The notes under the pieces are model-generated. The model was given only the letters and a program-made list of their open reading frames with translations, had not been told where the DNA came from and ran no database searches. A stretch of 30,929 bases of DNA, taken from positions 1 to 30,929 of the forward strand of contig NZ_CAKZHV010000063.1 of assembly GCF_936927845.1 (NCBI RefSeq). Direction: 5' to 3'. Source of the stretch: an uncultured Sphingomonas sp. GTDB taxonomy: Bacteria; Pseudomonadota; Alphaproteobacteria; Sphingomonadales; Sphingomonadaceae. The translations under genes and the position numbers were made by a program. Of this stretch, positions 6,736 to 15,187 are shown one piece after another; the first letter of the stretch is position 1, and every line of letters begins with the position of its first letter.

Positions 6736-7296
6736 GTGAGCGAACCGACCCTTGATCTTGCGGAAGCGCGGCAGGCGATCGAACGCCTGACCTCGGTCGA
6801 CCTTCTCAGACTGAGGAAGGCGGGACGACAATATGCGTTTGCCGCAGGGTGTGAAGCCGACGACCTGCTCAACGAAGCTGTATGTCAGACGATCGAGGGT
6901 GTTCGGAATTGCCCGCGCAGGATGGGAATGGTGGCATTCCTGATTGGCGTCATGCGCAGCCGCGCGTCCGCTAGGCAACAGAAGGTCGAACCCGAACTGG
7001 TATCGGCTGATGCCACTGATGCCGAAGGCCGGTTACTGCATGAGCCGGTAGAAACGAAACCCGATGTCGAGGAACTGGCGCTTTCACGGGAAGATGCGTC
7101 GGCTCGGCGAAATGCGCTGGAAACCTTGTTTGCCGATGATGAGGAAGCAACCCTGTTCCTGTGGGCGTATCTGGACGACCTTCCGAAGGAGGAGATCATG
7201 ACCATGATCGGTGTCGATATGACGGCGTATGCCACTATCCGACGCCGTGTCCGCCGCAAGATAGATGCGGCTTTTCCCAATGGATGGTCATCGTGA
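6736..7296 (+). CDS. Sigma-70 family-like RNA polymerase sigma factor
   Basis: A 186-residue protein starting at GTG 6736. The N-terminal half fits sigma region 2 (YAFAAGCEADDLLNEAVCQTIEGVRN, then a helix reaching VMRSRASAR). The C-terminal half fits a region 4 helix-turn-helix (ATLFLWAYLDDLPKEEIMTMIGVDMTAYATIRRRVRRKI). It is the size of extracytoplasmic-function sigma factors but lacks a standard linker. Its stop overlaps the next gene (GTGA), and an ImmA/IrrE peptidase follows in the same operon. Sigma activity may therefore be released by proteolysis, but this is inference. It could also be a sigma-like DNA-binding protein without polymerase function. Confidence 0.72.
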   Translation: MSEPTLDLAEARQAIERLTSVDLLRLRKAGRQYAFAAGCEADDLLNEAVCQTIEGVRNCPRRMGMVAFLIGVMRSRASARQQKVEPELVSADATDAEGRLLHEPVETKPDVEELALSREDASARRNALETLFADDEEATLFLWAYLDDLPKEEIMTMIGVDMTAYATIRRRVRRKIDAAFPNGWSS

Positions 7297-7724
7297 GCGG
7301 CGCGGGGCGCCCTACCCCTCCGATCGATCGGCTGGCGGATGAACTGGTCGCAGACATCATGGCTATGTCGGACGCGGAATTACTGGCGGAGGTCGAGGCC
7401 GAAGGACTGAATGTCGAGGATGAAGCCGACCGTATCCGCGCGATAATCTCGACCGCAACCGCCCGATCTGGAAAGTCGCGCCTTCAGGCTGCGCGAGCAG
7501 AGATCGATCGCGCAGCCAGAACGGGCCGAGGGCAAGTCCATCAGCTTCCTCTCAGGGATCGAGCGGCCGTCCTTGCCTGGTTCGCCAACGATGACAGCAA
7601 GCTGAAAAGCCGGCTGACGATGGCCGCACGCAACGGCGAAGGCATTACCGAGAAAGAGATGGATGATATACTCGCCGATTTGCGAGAGCTTGGTGCCATC
7701 GACGAAGACGGCAATCCGATTTGA
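7293..7724 (+). CDS. Unknown acidic protein between sigma factor and ImmA peptidase
   Basis: A protein of about 143 residues. I chose GTG 7293 because it overlaps the sigma stop as GTGA; ATG 7284, three codons upstream, is an alternative. It is helical and acidic in the first third (LADELVADIMAMSDAELLAEVEAEGLNVEDEADRI in sense, read as one helix-rich stretch) and basic in the middle. It ends in a small conserved-looking unit (AVLAWFANDDSKLKSRLTMAARNGEGITEKEMDDILADL). I do not recognise the family. Its place between a sigma-like factor and a metallopeptidase makes an anti-sigma factor or peptidase substrate an attractive guess. It overlaps the next gene as TTGA. Confidence 0.68.
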   Translation: MSGAGRPTPPIDRLADELVADIMAMSDAELLAEVEAEGLNVEDEADRIRAIISTATARSGKSRLQAARAEIDRAARTGRGQVHQLPLRDRAAVLAWFANDDSKLKSRLTMAARNGEGITEKEMDDILADLRELGAIDEDGNPI

Positions 7725-8482
7725 AGGGGCTTGGTCAAGCCGAAAAGCTTTTGCAGTCCCTCGGCGTCACCAGTCCGGATGAGATCGATATTGAGGCGAT
7801 CGCTTGGACGATGGGTGCCAAGGTGCGCAACGGCATTCTGGAGAGCTGTGAAGCCAGGATCATCGGCTTTCGCAATCAGGCGATCATCACTGTGAAAGGC
7901 GATGGCGATCCGCGTCGCCGTCGCTTCTCGATCGCGCACGAGTTGGGCCACTGGCAGCATCATCGCGGCCGGTCGTCGGTCTGCAGGGCGAGTGAGATCG
8001 GAAGTGTCAGCCAGGGCGGTGCCGGCATTGAGCGGCAAGCTGATAATTATGCCGCCGACCTGTTGATGTCGGCCTATCTGTTTCGACCGCTTGCTGCCGC
8101 TCACCGGCGGCCGTCATTCGAAGCAATCGACGCTCTGGCGGCTGCCTTTTCCACCAGCCGGTTGGCGACGGCGCAAAGGTTTATCGACCATAGTCCTTGG
8201 CCCTGTATGATCGTTTGCCACGGTCAGAACGGACGCCGATGGTTTCGACGCAATGGCGGCATTCCGGATCACTGGTTTCCCCGTGATGATCTCGATCCTG
8301 AGTCAGACGCGATGGACGTGCTGTATGGAAAGATTGATCGGTCGCGGCCGACGATCATCGGGGCGGACGCATGGTTCGATCGCCGGGGCGCCGATAGGTT
8401 TGAGCTGACCGAGGAGTGCGTCAAAGGCTTTGGGAATGATGTGCTCGCCCTTCTGACGCTGAAAGATCAAATGCTTGATTAG
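7721..8482 (+). CDS. ImmA/IrrE family metallopeptidase
   Basis: A 253-residue zinc peptidase of the ImmA/IrrE (M78) family. The zinc motif is explicit: FSIAHELGHWQHH with HELGH at residues 73-77, and a downstream Glu in ERQADNYAADLLM as the third ligand. Family members cleave regulators of mobile elements (ImmA cuts the ICE repressor ImmR) or DNA-damage regulators (IrrE cuts DdrO). The C-terminal 120 residues look like the beta-rich domain often found in longer members. The start is TTG 7721, overlapping the upstream stop (TTGA). No XRE repressor is fused or adjacent, so the target is more likely one of the two upstream proteins. Confidence 0.87.
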   Translation: MKGLGQAEKLLQSLGVTSPDEIDIEAIAWTMGAKVRNGILESCEARIIGFRNQAIITVKGDGDPRRRRFSIAHELGHWQHHRGRSSVCRASEIGSVSQGGAGIERQADNYAADLLMSAYLFRPLAAAHRRPSFEAIDALAAAFSTSRLATAQRFIDHSPWPCMIVCHGQNGRRWFRRNGGIPDHWFPRDDLDPESDAMDVLYGKIDRSRPTIIGADAWFDRRGADRFELTEECVKGFGNDVLALLTLKDQMLD

Positions 8483-8537
8483 GACCGCGCAGCATGGGGC
8501 TTTGAACTGGGCAAGTTACGCGTCAGCAATTCTCAGC

Positions 8538-9092
8538 CTACGCATCCGCTTGCGTAAGAGTCCGAACCGTCGCGATCGGCAGGAACAACCGCAAGCCGTT
8601 GGAGGGCAGCGGCTCAAAGCCATAGCCGGTATAGAGCGCGATGCGTTTCGCCACCTTCTCGGCATCGCCGCAGTCGAACACGTCCAGCATGACGACGGCG
8701 ATCCCCAACGCTTCGGCCGCCAAGGCCAGGCGCTTGAGACAATCGACCAACAGATCGCCGCCATAGCCTTGCCCTTGAAAGCGGCTGTCGACGCCGATCA
8801 TCGAAATGTAGGCGGCCGGGATACTGCCATGCGCAGGGCGGTTGCGGGCGAACCGATCGGGTAACTCGGTATAGTCGATCGCATGGGCGTTGGTGGCATA
8901 GAAGCCGATCAGCTCGCCCTCGGCACCGACCATCACGAAGGTGCGGACGTTATCCGCCTTGGCGAGCTTGTTCGCGGTCCGGCGGAAGAAGTTGTCGACC
9001 TGCGTGATGCCACAGGAAAAGGCCGCTCGATCGTGCTTGGCAGGATCGAGCGGTTCGATGGTGAAGAGCTTTGCGTCCTCTGTCGCCGTCAC
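8538..9092 (-). CDS. GNAT acetyltransferase toxin, TacT/AtaT-like
   Basis: A 184-residue GNAT protein. The acetyl-CoA loop is QGQGYG at residues 106-111 inside IGVDSRFQGQGYGGDLL, and a late Tyr154 (ALYTGYGFEPL) fits the general acid. The opening FTIEPLDPAKHDRAAFSCGITQVDNFFRR is typical of TacT-type toxins, which acetylate aminoacyl-tRNA and stop translation. Its start overlaps the antitoxin stop (ATGA), the usual order for these pairs. Toxicity is inferred from family and pairing. Convergent with the ImmA gene across a 55-bp gap. Confidence 0.88.
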   Translation of the reverse strand: MTATEDAKLFTIEPLDPAKHDRAAFSCGITQVDNFFRRTANKLAKADNVRTFVMVGAEGELIGFYATNAHAIDYTELPDRFARNRPAHGSIPAAYISMIGVDSRFQGQGYGGDLLVDCLKRLALAAEALGIAVVMLDVFDCGDAEKVAKRIALYTGYGFEPLPSNGLRLFLPIATVRTLTQADA

Positions 9093-9397
9093 CTGCTGAC
9101 GATCGTCTCACGATGCCGCGCGAATGCTGCCCGAAGTCGCTCGGTGGGTGCCGGCGGCGTGTCGAGCGCCGCAAAGAAGCGCGAATGATCGACCGGCTGC
9201 AGGGTGGTGCGTTCGTGCGCCGCGATCGTCTCCATCGCAGAGCGATAGGCCGCGTTCATCGTGAAGACGGAATCGTCCACACCGGAAAGAGCGGCAGCCT
9301 GCTGAATCGCCTGCTTGATGCGCGGCTTGGTACGGAAGTTCATCCGCTCGCTGCTGCGCTCCTCAACGGCGCCGACCTGATCCTGAAAGCCAAGCAT
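9089..9397 (-). CDS. DUF1778 antitoxin, TacA-like
   Basis: A 102-residue protein starting at ATG 9397, with GAGGTG five bases upstream; two further in-frame ATGs upstream are possible. The N-terminus SSERMNFRTKPRIKQAIQQAAALSGVDDSVFTMNAAYRSAMETI is a ribbon-helix-helix of the DUF1778 family. The C-terminal tail (SRFFAALDTPPAPTERLRAAF) is the part that wraps the GNAT toxin in TacA-type antitoxins. It would neutralise the downstream acetyltransferase and repress its own promoter. The palindrome at 9425-9447 lies 27 bases upstream of the chosen start and is the likely operator. Such a pair would stabilise the plasmid. Confidence 0.85.
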   Translation of the reverse strand: MLGFQDQVGAVEERSSERMNFRTKPRIKQAIQQAAALSGVDDSVFTMNAAYRSAMETIAAHERTTLQPVDHSRFFAALDTPPAPTERLRAAFARHRETIVSR

Positions 9398-9424
9398 GGC
9401 ACACCTCATCCAACCTTCACGCAC

Positions 9425-9447
9425 ATGTACGTCTTTGCGGCGTACAT
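9425..9447. promoter_or_regulatory. Operator-like inverted repeat upstream of the TacAT pair
   Basis: Perfect 7-bp arms ATGTACG and CGTACAT, nine bases apart, lie 27 bp upstream of the antitoxin start. Position and symmetry suit a ribbon-helix-helix antitoxin autorepression site. The rest of the gap, 9448-9675, shows no gene I can support. Confidence 0.55.
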
Positions 9448-9675
9448 TTCAACAAAAGATTGAGAGTCGCTTAATTTGTCTGTCCTGCTGCAGGCGTCAG
9501 AAACCCGCGTCAGAATGTCTGGCCGGGATGAGCCAACATGCACTTCGATGAGGGGTGTGGGAGCTGGTAGCTGCCGTGAGTGCCGGCGTGAATGGTGAAT
9601 GAAGGCGTTCCCGTCTGTCCAAGCCGCCCCGTCCGTTTTCCTACCCAACCCTGCCCTTTGCCAAACGACCGCCAA

Positions 9676-12306
9676 TCACCCACGGCCGATCGCACGACGG
9701 ATCTGATCGCGTACGTTCATCCCGTCCCGCTCCCGCTCGGCGAAGACGTACAGGCCGCCGCCGCTTCGCTCCCACAGCTCACCGGCGAGGCGCTTTTCGG
9801 CTGCGTCGCGGACGAGATGGCCGCCCTTATACTCGACGACCAGGAGGCGGCCGTCCGTCAGCCGCGCCACGAAGTCGGGGTAGGTGCGGCCCGTCGCCAG
9901 CGGCAGCCAGAAGGCGGCGGGATGGCTCGCGACGTTGCGGACCCAGACGTCCACCTCCGGCACCGCGTCGAGCTGCTTGGCGGCGCTGAGCTCCTCGCCG
10001 TCCTCGCCGCTGTCGAAAACAGGTACCGCGGGCAGGAAGTGCTTGGTGAAGCGATAGCTGCCCCGATAGGCGGGCACGCCATCAAACATGCCGTCAGCGA
10101 AGCGGAAGCCGTGCTCGACCGAGACGGTCGGCGCAGCGTCGGGGCCGAAGAGGCAGCTCTGATACGCCCGCTCACGCGCGGCCTGGCGAACGGCGGCGAT
10201 GCGATCGCGCAGGCGCCGCGCGAGCATGAAGCGGCAGCGCATCAGCGCGGCGAGCGGCAGATGGCGATCGCGGACCAGAAAACCGACCACATCGGCCAGC
10301 CACGCCAGCAGCTCGGCGGGGCGCACGTCATCCTGTCGCACCGCCTTTGCCAACAGCGCGACGAGCCCGCTCTCCGTCCAGCCCTCGACCGGCACGTCGA
10401 GCAGCAACTGGTCGCTGACGTCGCTGTGCGCCACGGTGAGCCGATCACCGTCGAGGTCGATCTGAAAGGCGTCGGCGGTTTCGGCCACGTCGAACTGGTC
10501 GCGGGTAAGCTGGTGACCGGCCTCGGCGAGCGACCAGTCGAAATACTCGGACAGGCGGTCCGTATCGGCGAACACCAGCTCGCCCTGCATCTGCGCCATC
10601 AGGCGGGGCACGACAAACGTCTGCCCAAGCTCGGCGGGCGCCGCTTCATGCGCGTGCTCGGCCTCATAGGCGGCGACCTGTTCGCGCACATGGGCGGCGG
10701 CGGGCGCGGGGAGCGCGGCATAGACCGCCGCCTTCTCCGCCTCGCGCAGGAAGCCGGTGATCCGGATCGCGCCATCCTCGACGCTGAGCCGATCGGGCGC
10801 GGCGGCCCTCACCGCCGCCAAAGTGCCCGCATCCGCCGCAACCTCGATCCGCGCGGACGGCAGCGGACGCGCGCGCGCGCCGAACAGCCCCTCTCCCAAC
10901 GTCGGCGCCGCTTCGATCGACGCTTCCGCCTCCTGCTCCTCGAAGCCCATGTCGACCAGCCGGTCCTTGAGGGCCGTCGCGGCCTCCGCGAATGACTTGG
11001 ACACGAGGTGCGCATAGGCCTTGTTCAGCGCGGGCGCCTTGCGCCTCCTCGCATAGGGCATGCGCAGCACGCGGCCGAGCAGCTGCTCCGCATCGGTCGC
11101 GCTGCGAATGTTGGCGACCGAACAGAAGACGTAGGCGAAGGAACAGTCCCAGCCCTCCTTCAGCGCCTCGACGGTGATGATGTAGTCGATCGGGCAGTCG
11201 GGCGAGAACAGGTCGATGCCGTCGAGACCGCGCTGGTCGCCGGTCGCGACCGCGATCTTGTCGGCGGGGATGTGGTGGACGGACCGGAGGTGCTCCAGCA
11301 GCACGTCGACGGTCACCTCGCGGCCCTTGTCCTCGGCCTGGAACAGCACCAGCGGGCGGATGTATCCGTCGCGATCGCGGCCCGCCTTCTCCGCCAGCTC
11401 GGCGCGGCGCGCGATCGCGCCGGTCACCGCACCCTCCCAGGTCTGGTGCTCATCCAGGCGGACGGGCAGCTTGATCATCTGCTCCGCCTTCAGCTCCGCG
11501 GCGCTAACGGCGTGGAGGATGTTGCTCTTGGGATGCGGGGTCGCGGTGAACTCGATGATGGCGGACGGGTTCACGCGCGCCTGCATCTCGCGCGACAGGC
11601 CGGTCACCGCCTTGTGCGCCTCATCCACGATCATCAGCGGGCGATGGAGGTGGAGCAGGTTGGCGAAGGAATAGCGTATGTCGTCCGGGTGGCCCCCTAC
11701 CCGCTTTGCCACCTCGGCACCGAGCGGCTCCAGCCCCGAGATCCGCTTCGGCACGTTCGCGAACAACGGCTCCAGCGCCTCGTGGTGCGCATAGACCTTG
11801 CGCCCCTCTGTGTTCTCCACGCGCAGCGTCTGGATGGTGGCGACGAACACGCACAGGTGCCGCGACAGGTCGGCCGCGGTCAGCCGGGTGAAATCGGCGA
11901 TGTCGAACACGCGCACCGGCTCACCGAAGGCGGCAGCCAGCGCCTTACGATAGTGATGGCGCGGGTTGTTCAGCGCGTCCACGGTCTGCCGGCGGATCGT
12001 CGTGGTCGGCACCAGCCACAGCACCGGCGGATAGTCGCGCCCGATCCACGCATCGCGCGCGACCGCGACGCTGTGCGCGGCGAGCAGCGTCTTGCCGCCG
12101 CCGGTGGGCAGGCGCAGGCAGACATAGGGCATCCCCTCCTGCCCGAGCAGGGGCGTGTAGCGCCCGCCATAGCCGCGCAGCCGCCTGGCCTGGTCCGGCT
12201 CGGTCGTGATCGCCTCGTACGCGGCCTTGGGCCCGTGCGCCTGTGCCGCTTCGAAAAAGCGACGCAGCGTGTCGAGGGTCGCCTGCTGATAGGTCTTGAG
12301 CTGCAT
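9676..12306 (-). CDS. res: Type III restriction enzyme, Res subunit (helicase-nuclease)
   Basis: An 876-residue restriction subunit. The helicase core has Walker A LPTGGGKT (residues 66-73), DEAH (228-231), the TATP motif near 254 and a conserved LLGRVLRMPYA late helicase motif. The last 70 residues carry a PD-(D/E)xK nuclease: YPDFVARL with Asp811, then LLVVEYKGG with Glu825 and Lys827. Type III enzymes translocate or signal along DNA with ATP and cut unmethylated DNA. The start overlaps the mod stop (TGATG), so the two are coupled and made in order: methylase first, nuclease second. All key residues are present, so it looks active. The operon is divergent from parA. Confidence 0.9.
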   Translation of the reverse strand: MQLKTYQQATLDTLRRFFEAAQAHGPKAAYEAITTEPDQARRLRGYGGRYTPLLGQEGMPYVCLRLPTGGGKTLLAAHSVAVARDAWIGRDYPPVLWLVPTTTIRRQTVDALNNPRHHYRKALAAAFGEPVRVFDIADFTRLTAADLSRHLCVFVATIQTLRVENTEGRKVYAHHEALEPLFANVPKRISGLEPLGAEVAKRVGGHPDDIRYSFANLLHLHRPLMIVDEAHKAVTGLSREMQARVNPSAIIEFTATPHPKSNILHAVSAAELKAEQMIKLPVRLDEHQTWEGAVTGAIARRAELAEKAGRDRDGYIRPLVLFQAEDKGREVTVDVLLEHLRSVHHIPADKIAVATGDQRGLDGIDLFSPDCPIDYIITVEALKEGWDCSFAYVFCSVANIRSATDAEQLLGRVLRMPYARRRKAPALNKAYAHLVSKSFAEAATALKDRLVDMGFEEQEAEASIEAAPTLGEGLFGARARPLPSARIEVAADAGTLAAVRAAAPDRLSVEDGAIRITGFLREAEKAAVYAALPAPAAAHVREQVAAYEAEHAHEAAPAELGQTFVVPRLMAQMQGELVFADTDRLSEYFDWSLAEAGHQLTRDQFDVAETADAFQIDLDGDRLTVAHSDVSDQLLLDVPVEGWTESGLVALLAKAVRQDDVRPAELLAWLADVVGFLVRDRHLPLAALMRCRFMLARRLRDRIAAVRQAARERAYQSCLFGPDAAPTVSVEHGFRFADGMFDGVPAYRGSYRFTKHFLPAVPVFDSGEDGEELSAAKQLDAVPEVDVWVRNVASHPAAFWLPLATGRTYPDFVARLTDGRLLVVEYKGGHLVRDAAEKRLAGELWERSGGGLYVFAERERDGMNVRDQIRRAIGRG

Positions 12307-13847
12307 CAGCGGGCCTTCACGTCGTAGGGCGTCTGCTTGAAGATGACGCGCTCGGCGGTGAGCGTCGCGGGCGACAGCCGGCTCGCCTCGCCATAGATGG
12401 TGACCGGGCCGGTGAAGCCCTCTGCCCCCTCCCGGATCAGCGCCAACGTCGCGCGTGTCAGCACGTTGCCGCCCGCCGGACGCTTGTCACCGAGAATGCC
12501 ATTGTAGAGCAGCGCGACCCCCTGCCCGTCATGGTGGCCCAGGAACGGCGTGGCGGCCGCTCCGGCGAATGGCGTCCCGGTCTCCGCGAACCAGACGTGC
12601 GCAGCGAGCGGGGCGAAGGCGATGCCGGCGGCGATCGTGCCATCGGCGTCGAACACCGCAGGGCCGAGCCGGTAGAAGTCGAACCCGCCCCCGCCCTGCC
12701 AGTCGACCGCCCGGCTGATGCCGCCGCCCTCACCCGCGATAACCTTGTTCAGCCGCGGCGCGCAATGAGTGACGGCATGGTCGCCCATCTCGATCCCGAT
12801 CCAGCGCCGCCCCATCTTGTGCGCGACCGCCGCCGTGGTGCCGGAGCCGAGGAAGGAGTCGAGGACGAGGTCGCCGGGGTTGGTGGCAATGTGGAGGATG
12901 CGTTGCAGCAGGCGTTCGGGCTTGGGCGTGCCGAAACTTACGTCGGCGCCAAACAACGCGTTCGCCTCTTTCTTGCTCTCGTCAGTATGGCCGACCTCGC
13001 CATGTGGCCACCATGTCCAAGGCACCAATCCTTCGACCTCAGAAAGAAAACGGATGACGCTCGGCTGTGCGTTCCCGTCCTTGCCCCAGTAAATCCGCTT
13101 CGCCTCAACTAGCTTTTCGAACTCGGGTCGAATCATCGACCAGCAGCGACCTTCGGGAGGTGTATGCCGTCGACCATTCGGGGCGACAATCTCGTACATC
13201 TGGTTTGGGCGGTAGCCCTGCGCAGTCATCGGAAGCCCACGCCAACGCTTACTCGGGTCTGCTTCTTTGGCGTTGTCAGGATTGCGATAGATCTTGGCCT
13301 GATCCTCATCAAGCGGCAGCTTGTTGCGTTGCGCTTTGAAGCGCTCAGGTGATGGCGAATAAGCGAGCAGATACTCGTGAACGTCGCCGATCGCCTCTCG
13401 GTTTTCACGCGAGTAACGCTTTTGCCAAACAGGGCTTGCAATGAAAGATCCGCGTCCAAACACCTCGTCCATCACGATCTTGAGGTAATGCCCCTCATGA
13501 TCGTCAATTGACACCCAGATGCTTCCATCCTCAGCGAGCAGTTTTTGGAGTAGTTCAAGCCGCGGATAGATCATCGCCAGCCACTGACTGTGCTCTAACG
13601 TGTCGTCATAATGGACAGAAACAGCCGACCGCGTATTGTAAGGCGGGTCGATGTAGATGCACTTCACCTGTCCGCGATAATTGGGCAGCAGGCTCTTGAG
13701 CGCCTCCAGATTGTCGCCTTGGATCAGCATGTTGCCGCTGCCGGGCGCGCCGGCGGAAAGCGCCGCGTCGCGCTCCAGCAGGCGGTACGGTACGGCATCC
13801 GCCGCCTTCACGTCGCGGTCGCGTGTCAGCCAGTGCAGGATCGGCAT
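12306..13847 (-). CDS. mod: Type III DNA methyltransferase, Mod subunit (N6-adenine)
   Basis: A 513-residue beta-class amino-methyltransferase. DPPY is at residues 67-70 (KCIYIDPPYNT) and the SAM-binding motif FLGSGTT is at 332-338, in the order of the beta class. The stretch between them, about 140-290, is the probable target-recognition region. I chose ATG 13847, preceded by AAGGGGA, rather than a TTG 16 codons upstream. It methylates one strand of a short asymmetric site and gives the Res subunit its specificity. The coding sequence for the recognition part (about 13000-13600) is visibly less GC-rich than the ends, which suggests exchange of this region. There is no simple repeat that would suggest phase variation. 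Confidence 0.9.
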   Translation of the reverse strand: MPILHWLTRDRDVKAADAVPYRLLERDAALSAGAPGSGNMLIQGDNLEALKSLLPNYRGQVKCIYIDPPYNTRSAVSVHYDDTLEHSQWLAMIYPRLELLQKLLAEDGSIWVSIDDHEGHYLKIVMDEVFGRGSFIASPVWQKRYSRENREAIGDVHEYLLAYSPSPERFKAQRNKLPLDEDQAKIYRNPDNAKEADPSKRWRGLPMTAQGYRPNQMYEIVAPNGRRHTPPEGRCWSMIRPEFEKLVEAKRIYWGKDGNAQPSVIRFLSEVEGLVPWTWWPHGEVGHTDESKKEANALFGADVSFGTPKPERLLQRILHIATNPGDLVLDSFLGSGTTAAVAHKMGRRWIGIEMGDHAVTHCAPRLNKVIAGEGGGISRAVDWQGGGGFDFYRLGPAVFDADGTIAAGIAFAPLAAHVWFAETGTPFAGAAATPFLGHHDGQGVALLYNGILGDKRPAGGNVLTRATLALIREGAEGFTGPVTIYGEASRLSPATLTAERVIFKQTPYDVKAR

Positions 13848-13928
13848 TGTGTCCCCTTCGCCCGCCTTCTTGCCGCCCTGAATGAAATCTGGCAAGTTCG
13901 TTGCTGAAAAGGTTCAAGGGGCTTTGTC

Positions 13929-15137
13929 TTGGCACATGATGGTGCAGTGCTGACGCAGATCGGCGACCTCGCCGAGGCTGGCGAGCGGATGATCGAACGC
14001 CTCCGGCGCAAAGCGTTTCTGCCCGAGAGCCGCAAGGGGCTCAACGTTCGCTTCGGCATCGCCGAGGCGGCACAGCTGCTCGGCTGCTCTACCAACCGCA
14101 TCCGCATGGCGGAAGATGACGGGAGATTGCCCCCTGCCCCCGCCTCCGAGAGCGGGCGCCGGCTGGGCTACACGGTCGAGGAAATGCTGCGGATGCGCGA
14201 GGTGCTGGGCGCATCCCCTGCCCGCGCCCCGCTCGACGTGCCGGCGATCATCGCGGTGCAGAACTTCAAGGGCGGCGTTGGCAAGTCGACCGTCACCACG
14301 CACCTAGCCCATTATTTCGCGGTGCAGGGCTATCGCGTGCTGGTGGTCGATTGCGACAGCCAGGCGACGACGACGACCCTGTTCGGCTTCAACCCACACT
14401 TCAACATTACGCGGGAAGAGACGCTCTACCCGTATCTCTCGATTGACCCAACCCAGGCGGACCTGCTCTACGCGGTAAAGCGGACGCCGTGGCCGAACGT
14501 GGACCTGATCCCGTCCAATCTCGAACTGTTCGACGTTGAATATGAGCTGGCAGCAGCGGGCAGCGATGGCGGATCAGTGCTGGCGGCGCGGTTTCGCAAG
14601 CTGAAGCGCGGTTTGTCCGACCTCGCGCGCGACTATGACATCGTTCTGCTCGATCCGCCCCCTGCCCTCGGCACGATTAGCCTGGCAGTGATGCAGGCGG
14701 CGAACGCGCTGCTGGTGCCGCTGGCGGCCACCACGCCGGATTTCTGCTCCACCGTGCAATTCCTGTCGATGATGGATCAGGTGCTGCACCAGCTGACGGG
14801 CGCCGGCATCGAGGTCGACTACCAGTTCGTCCGGCTGATCTGCTCCAAGTTCGATGGCAACGATCCCAGCCACGCAATGGTGCGCGCGATCATGGAGCAG
14901 AGCTTCGGCCCTGCCCTGCTCCCGGTGCCGATCCTCGAATCGGCCGAGATCAGCCATGCGGCGATGCGGATGATGACCGTCTACGAGCTGGAAAAGCCGA
15001 TCGGCACGCCCAAGACGCACAAGCGCAGCCGCGCCAATCTGGACGAGGCGCTGCGGCAGGTGGAGCAGCTCGTGCGCCAAAGCTGGGGGCGTGTCGAACC
15101 GGCCAGCGAGGAGGCGGTGATCCATGCCGCGGCCTGA
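13929..15137 (+). CDS. parA: ParA partition ATPase with N-terminal MerR-like HTH
   Basis: A 402-residue ParA. Residues about 40-95 form a winged-helix/MerR-like DNA-binding domain (GIAEAAQLLGCSTNRIRMAEDDGRL). The deviant Walker A is NFKGGVGKSTVTTH (KGGVGKST near 114-121), followed by LVVDCDSQATTTTLFG and DIVLLDPPPALG. This is the type Ia arrangement, where ParA both moves the plasmid and represses its own promoter. The start is TTG 13929, with AAGGGG eight bases upstream; GTG 13947 is the alternative. It is followed by parB after 50 bp and is divergent from the type III R-M operon. Confidence 0.92.
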   Translation: MAHDGAVLTQIGDLAEAGERMIERLRRKAFLPESRKGLNVRFGIAEAAQLLGCSTNRIRMAEDDGRLPPAPASESGRRLGYTVEEMLRMREVLGASPARAPLDVPAIIAVQNFKGGVGKSTVTTHLAHYFAVQGYRVLVVDCDSQATTTTLFGFNPHFNITREETLYPYLSIDPTQADLLYAVKRTPWPNVDLIPSNLELFDVEYELAAAGSDGGSVLAARFRKLKRGLSDLARDYDIVLLDPPPALGTISLAVMQAANALLVPLAATTPDFCSTVQFLSMMDQVLHQLTGAGIEVDYQFVRLICSKFDGNDPSHAMVRAIMEQSFGPALLPVPILESAEISHAAMRMMTVYELEKPIGTPKTHKRSRANLDEALRQVEQLVRQSWGRVEPASEEAVIHAAA

Positions 15138-15187
15138 CCTTTCCTACAACGCCATGTTCTACTTACGTTCTGCACGGGAGGTGCGGC

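Noticed and set aside
8539..8556. Hairpin TACGCA/TGCGTA as a terminator
   Set aside because: It lies inside the 3' end of the acetyltransferase gene and is short, with no T run.
9592..12327. Long plus-strand open frames opposite res (9592-10995 and 11008-12327)
   Set aside because: They are antisense to the helicase and nuclease motifs of Res and match no family.
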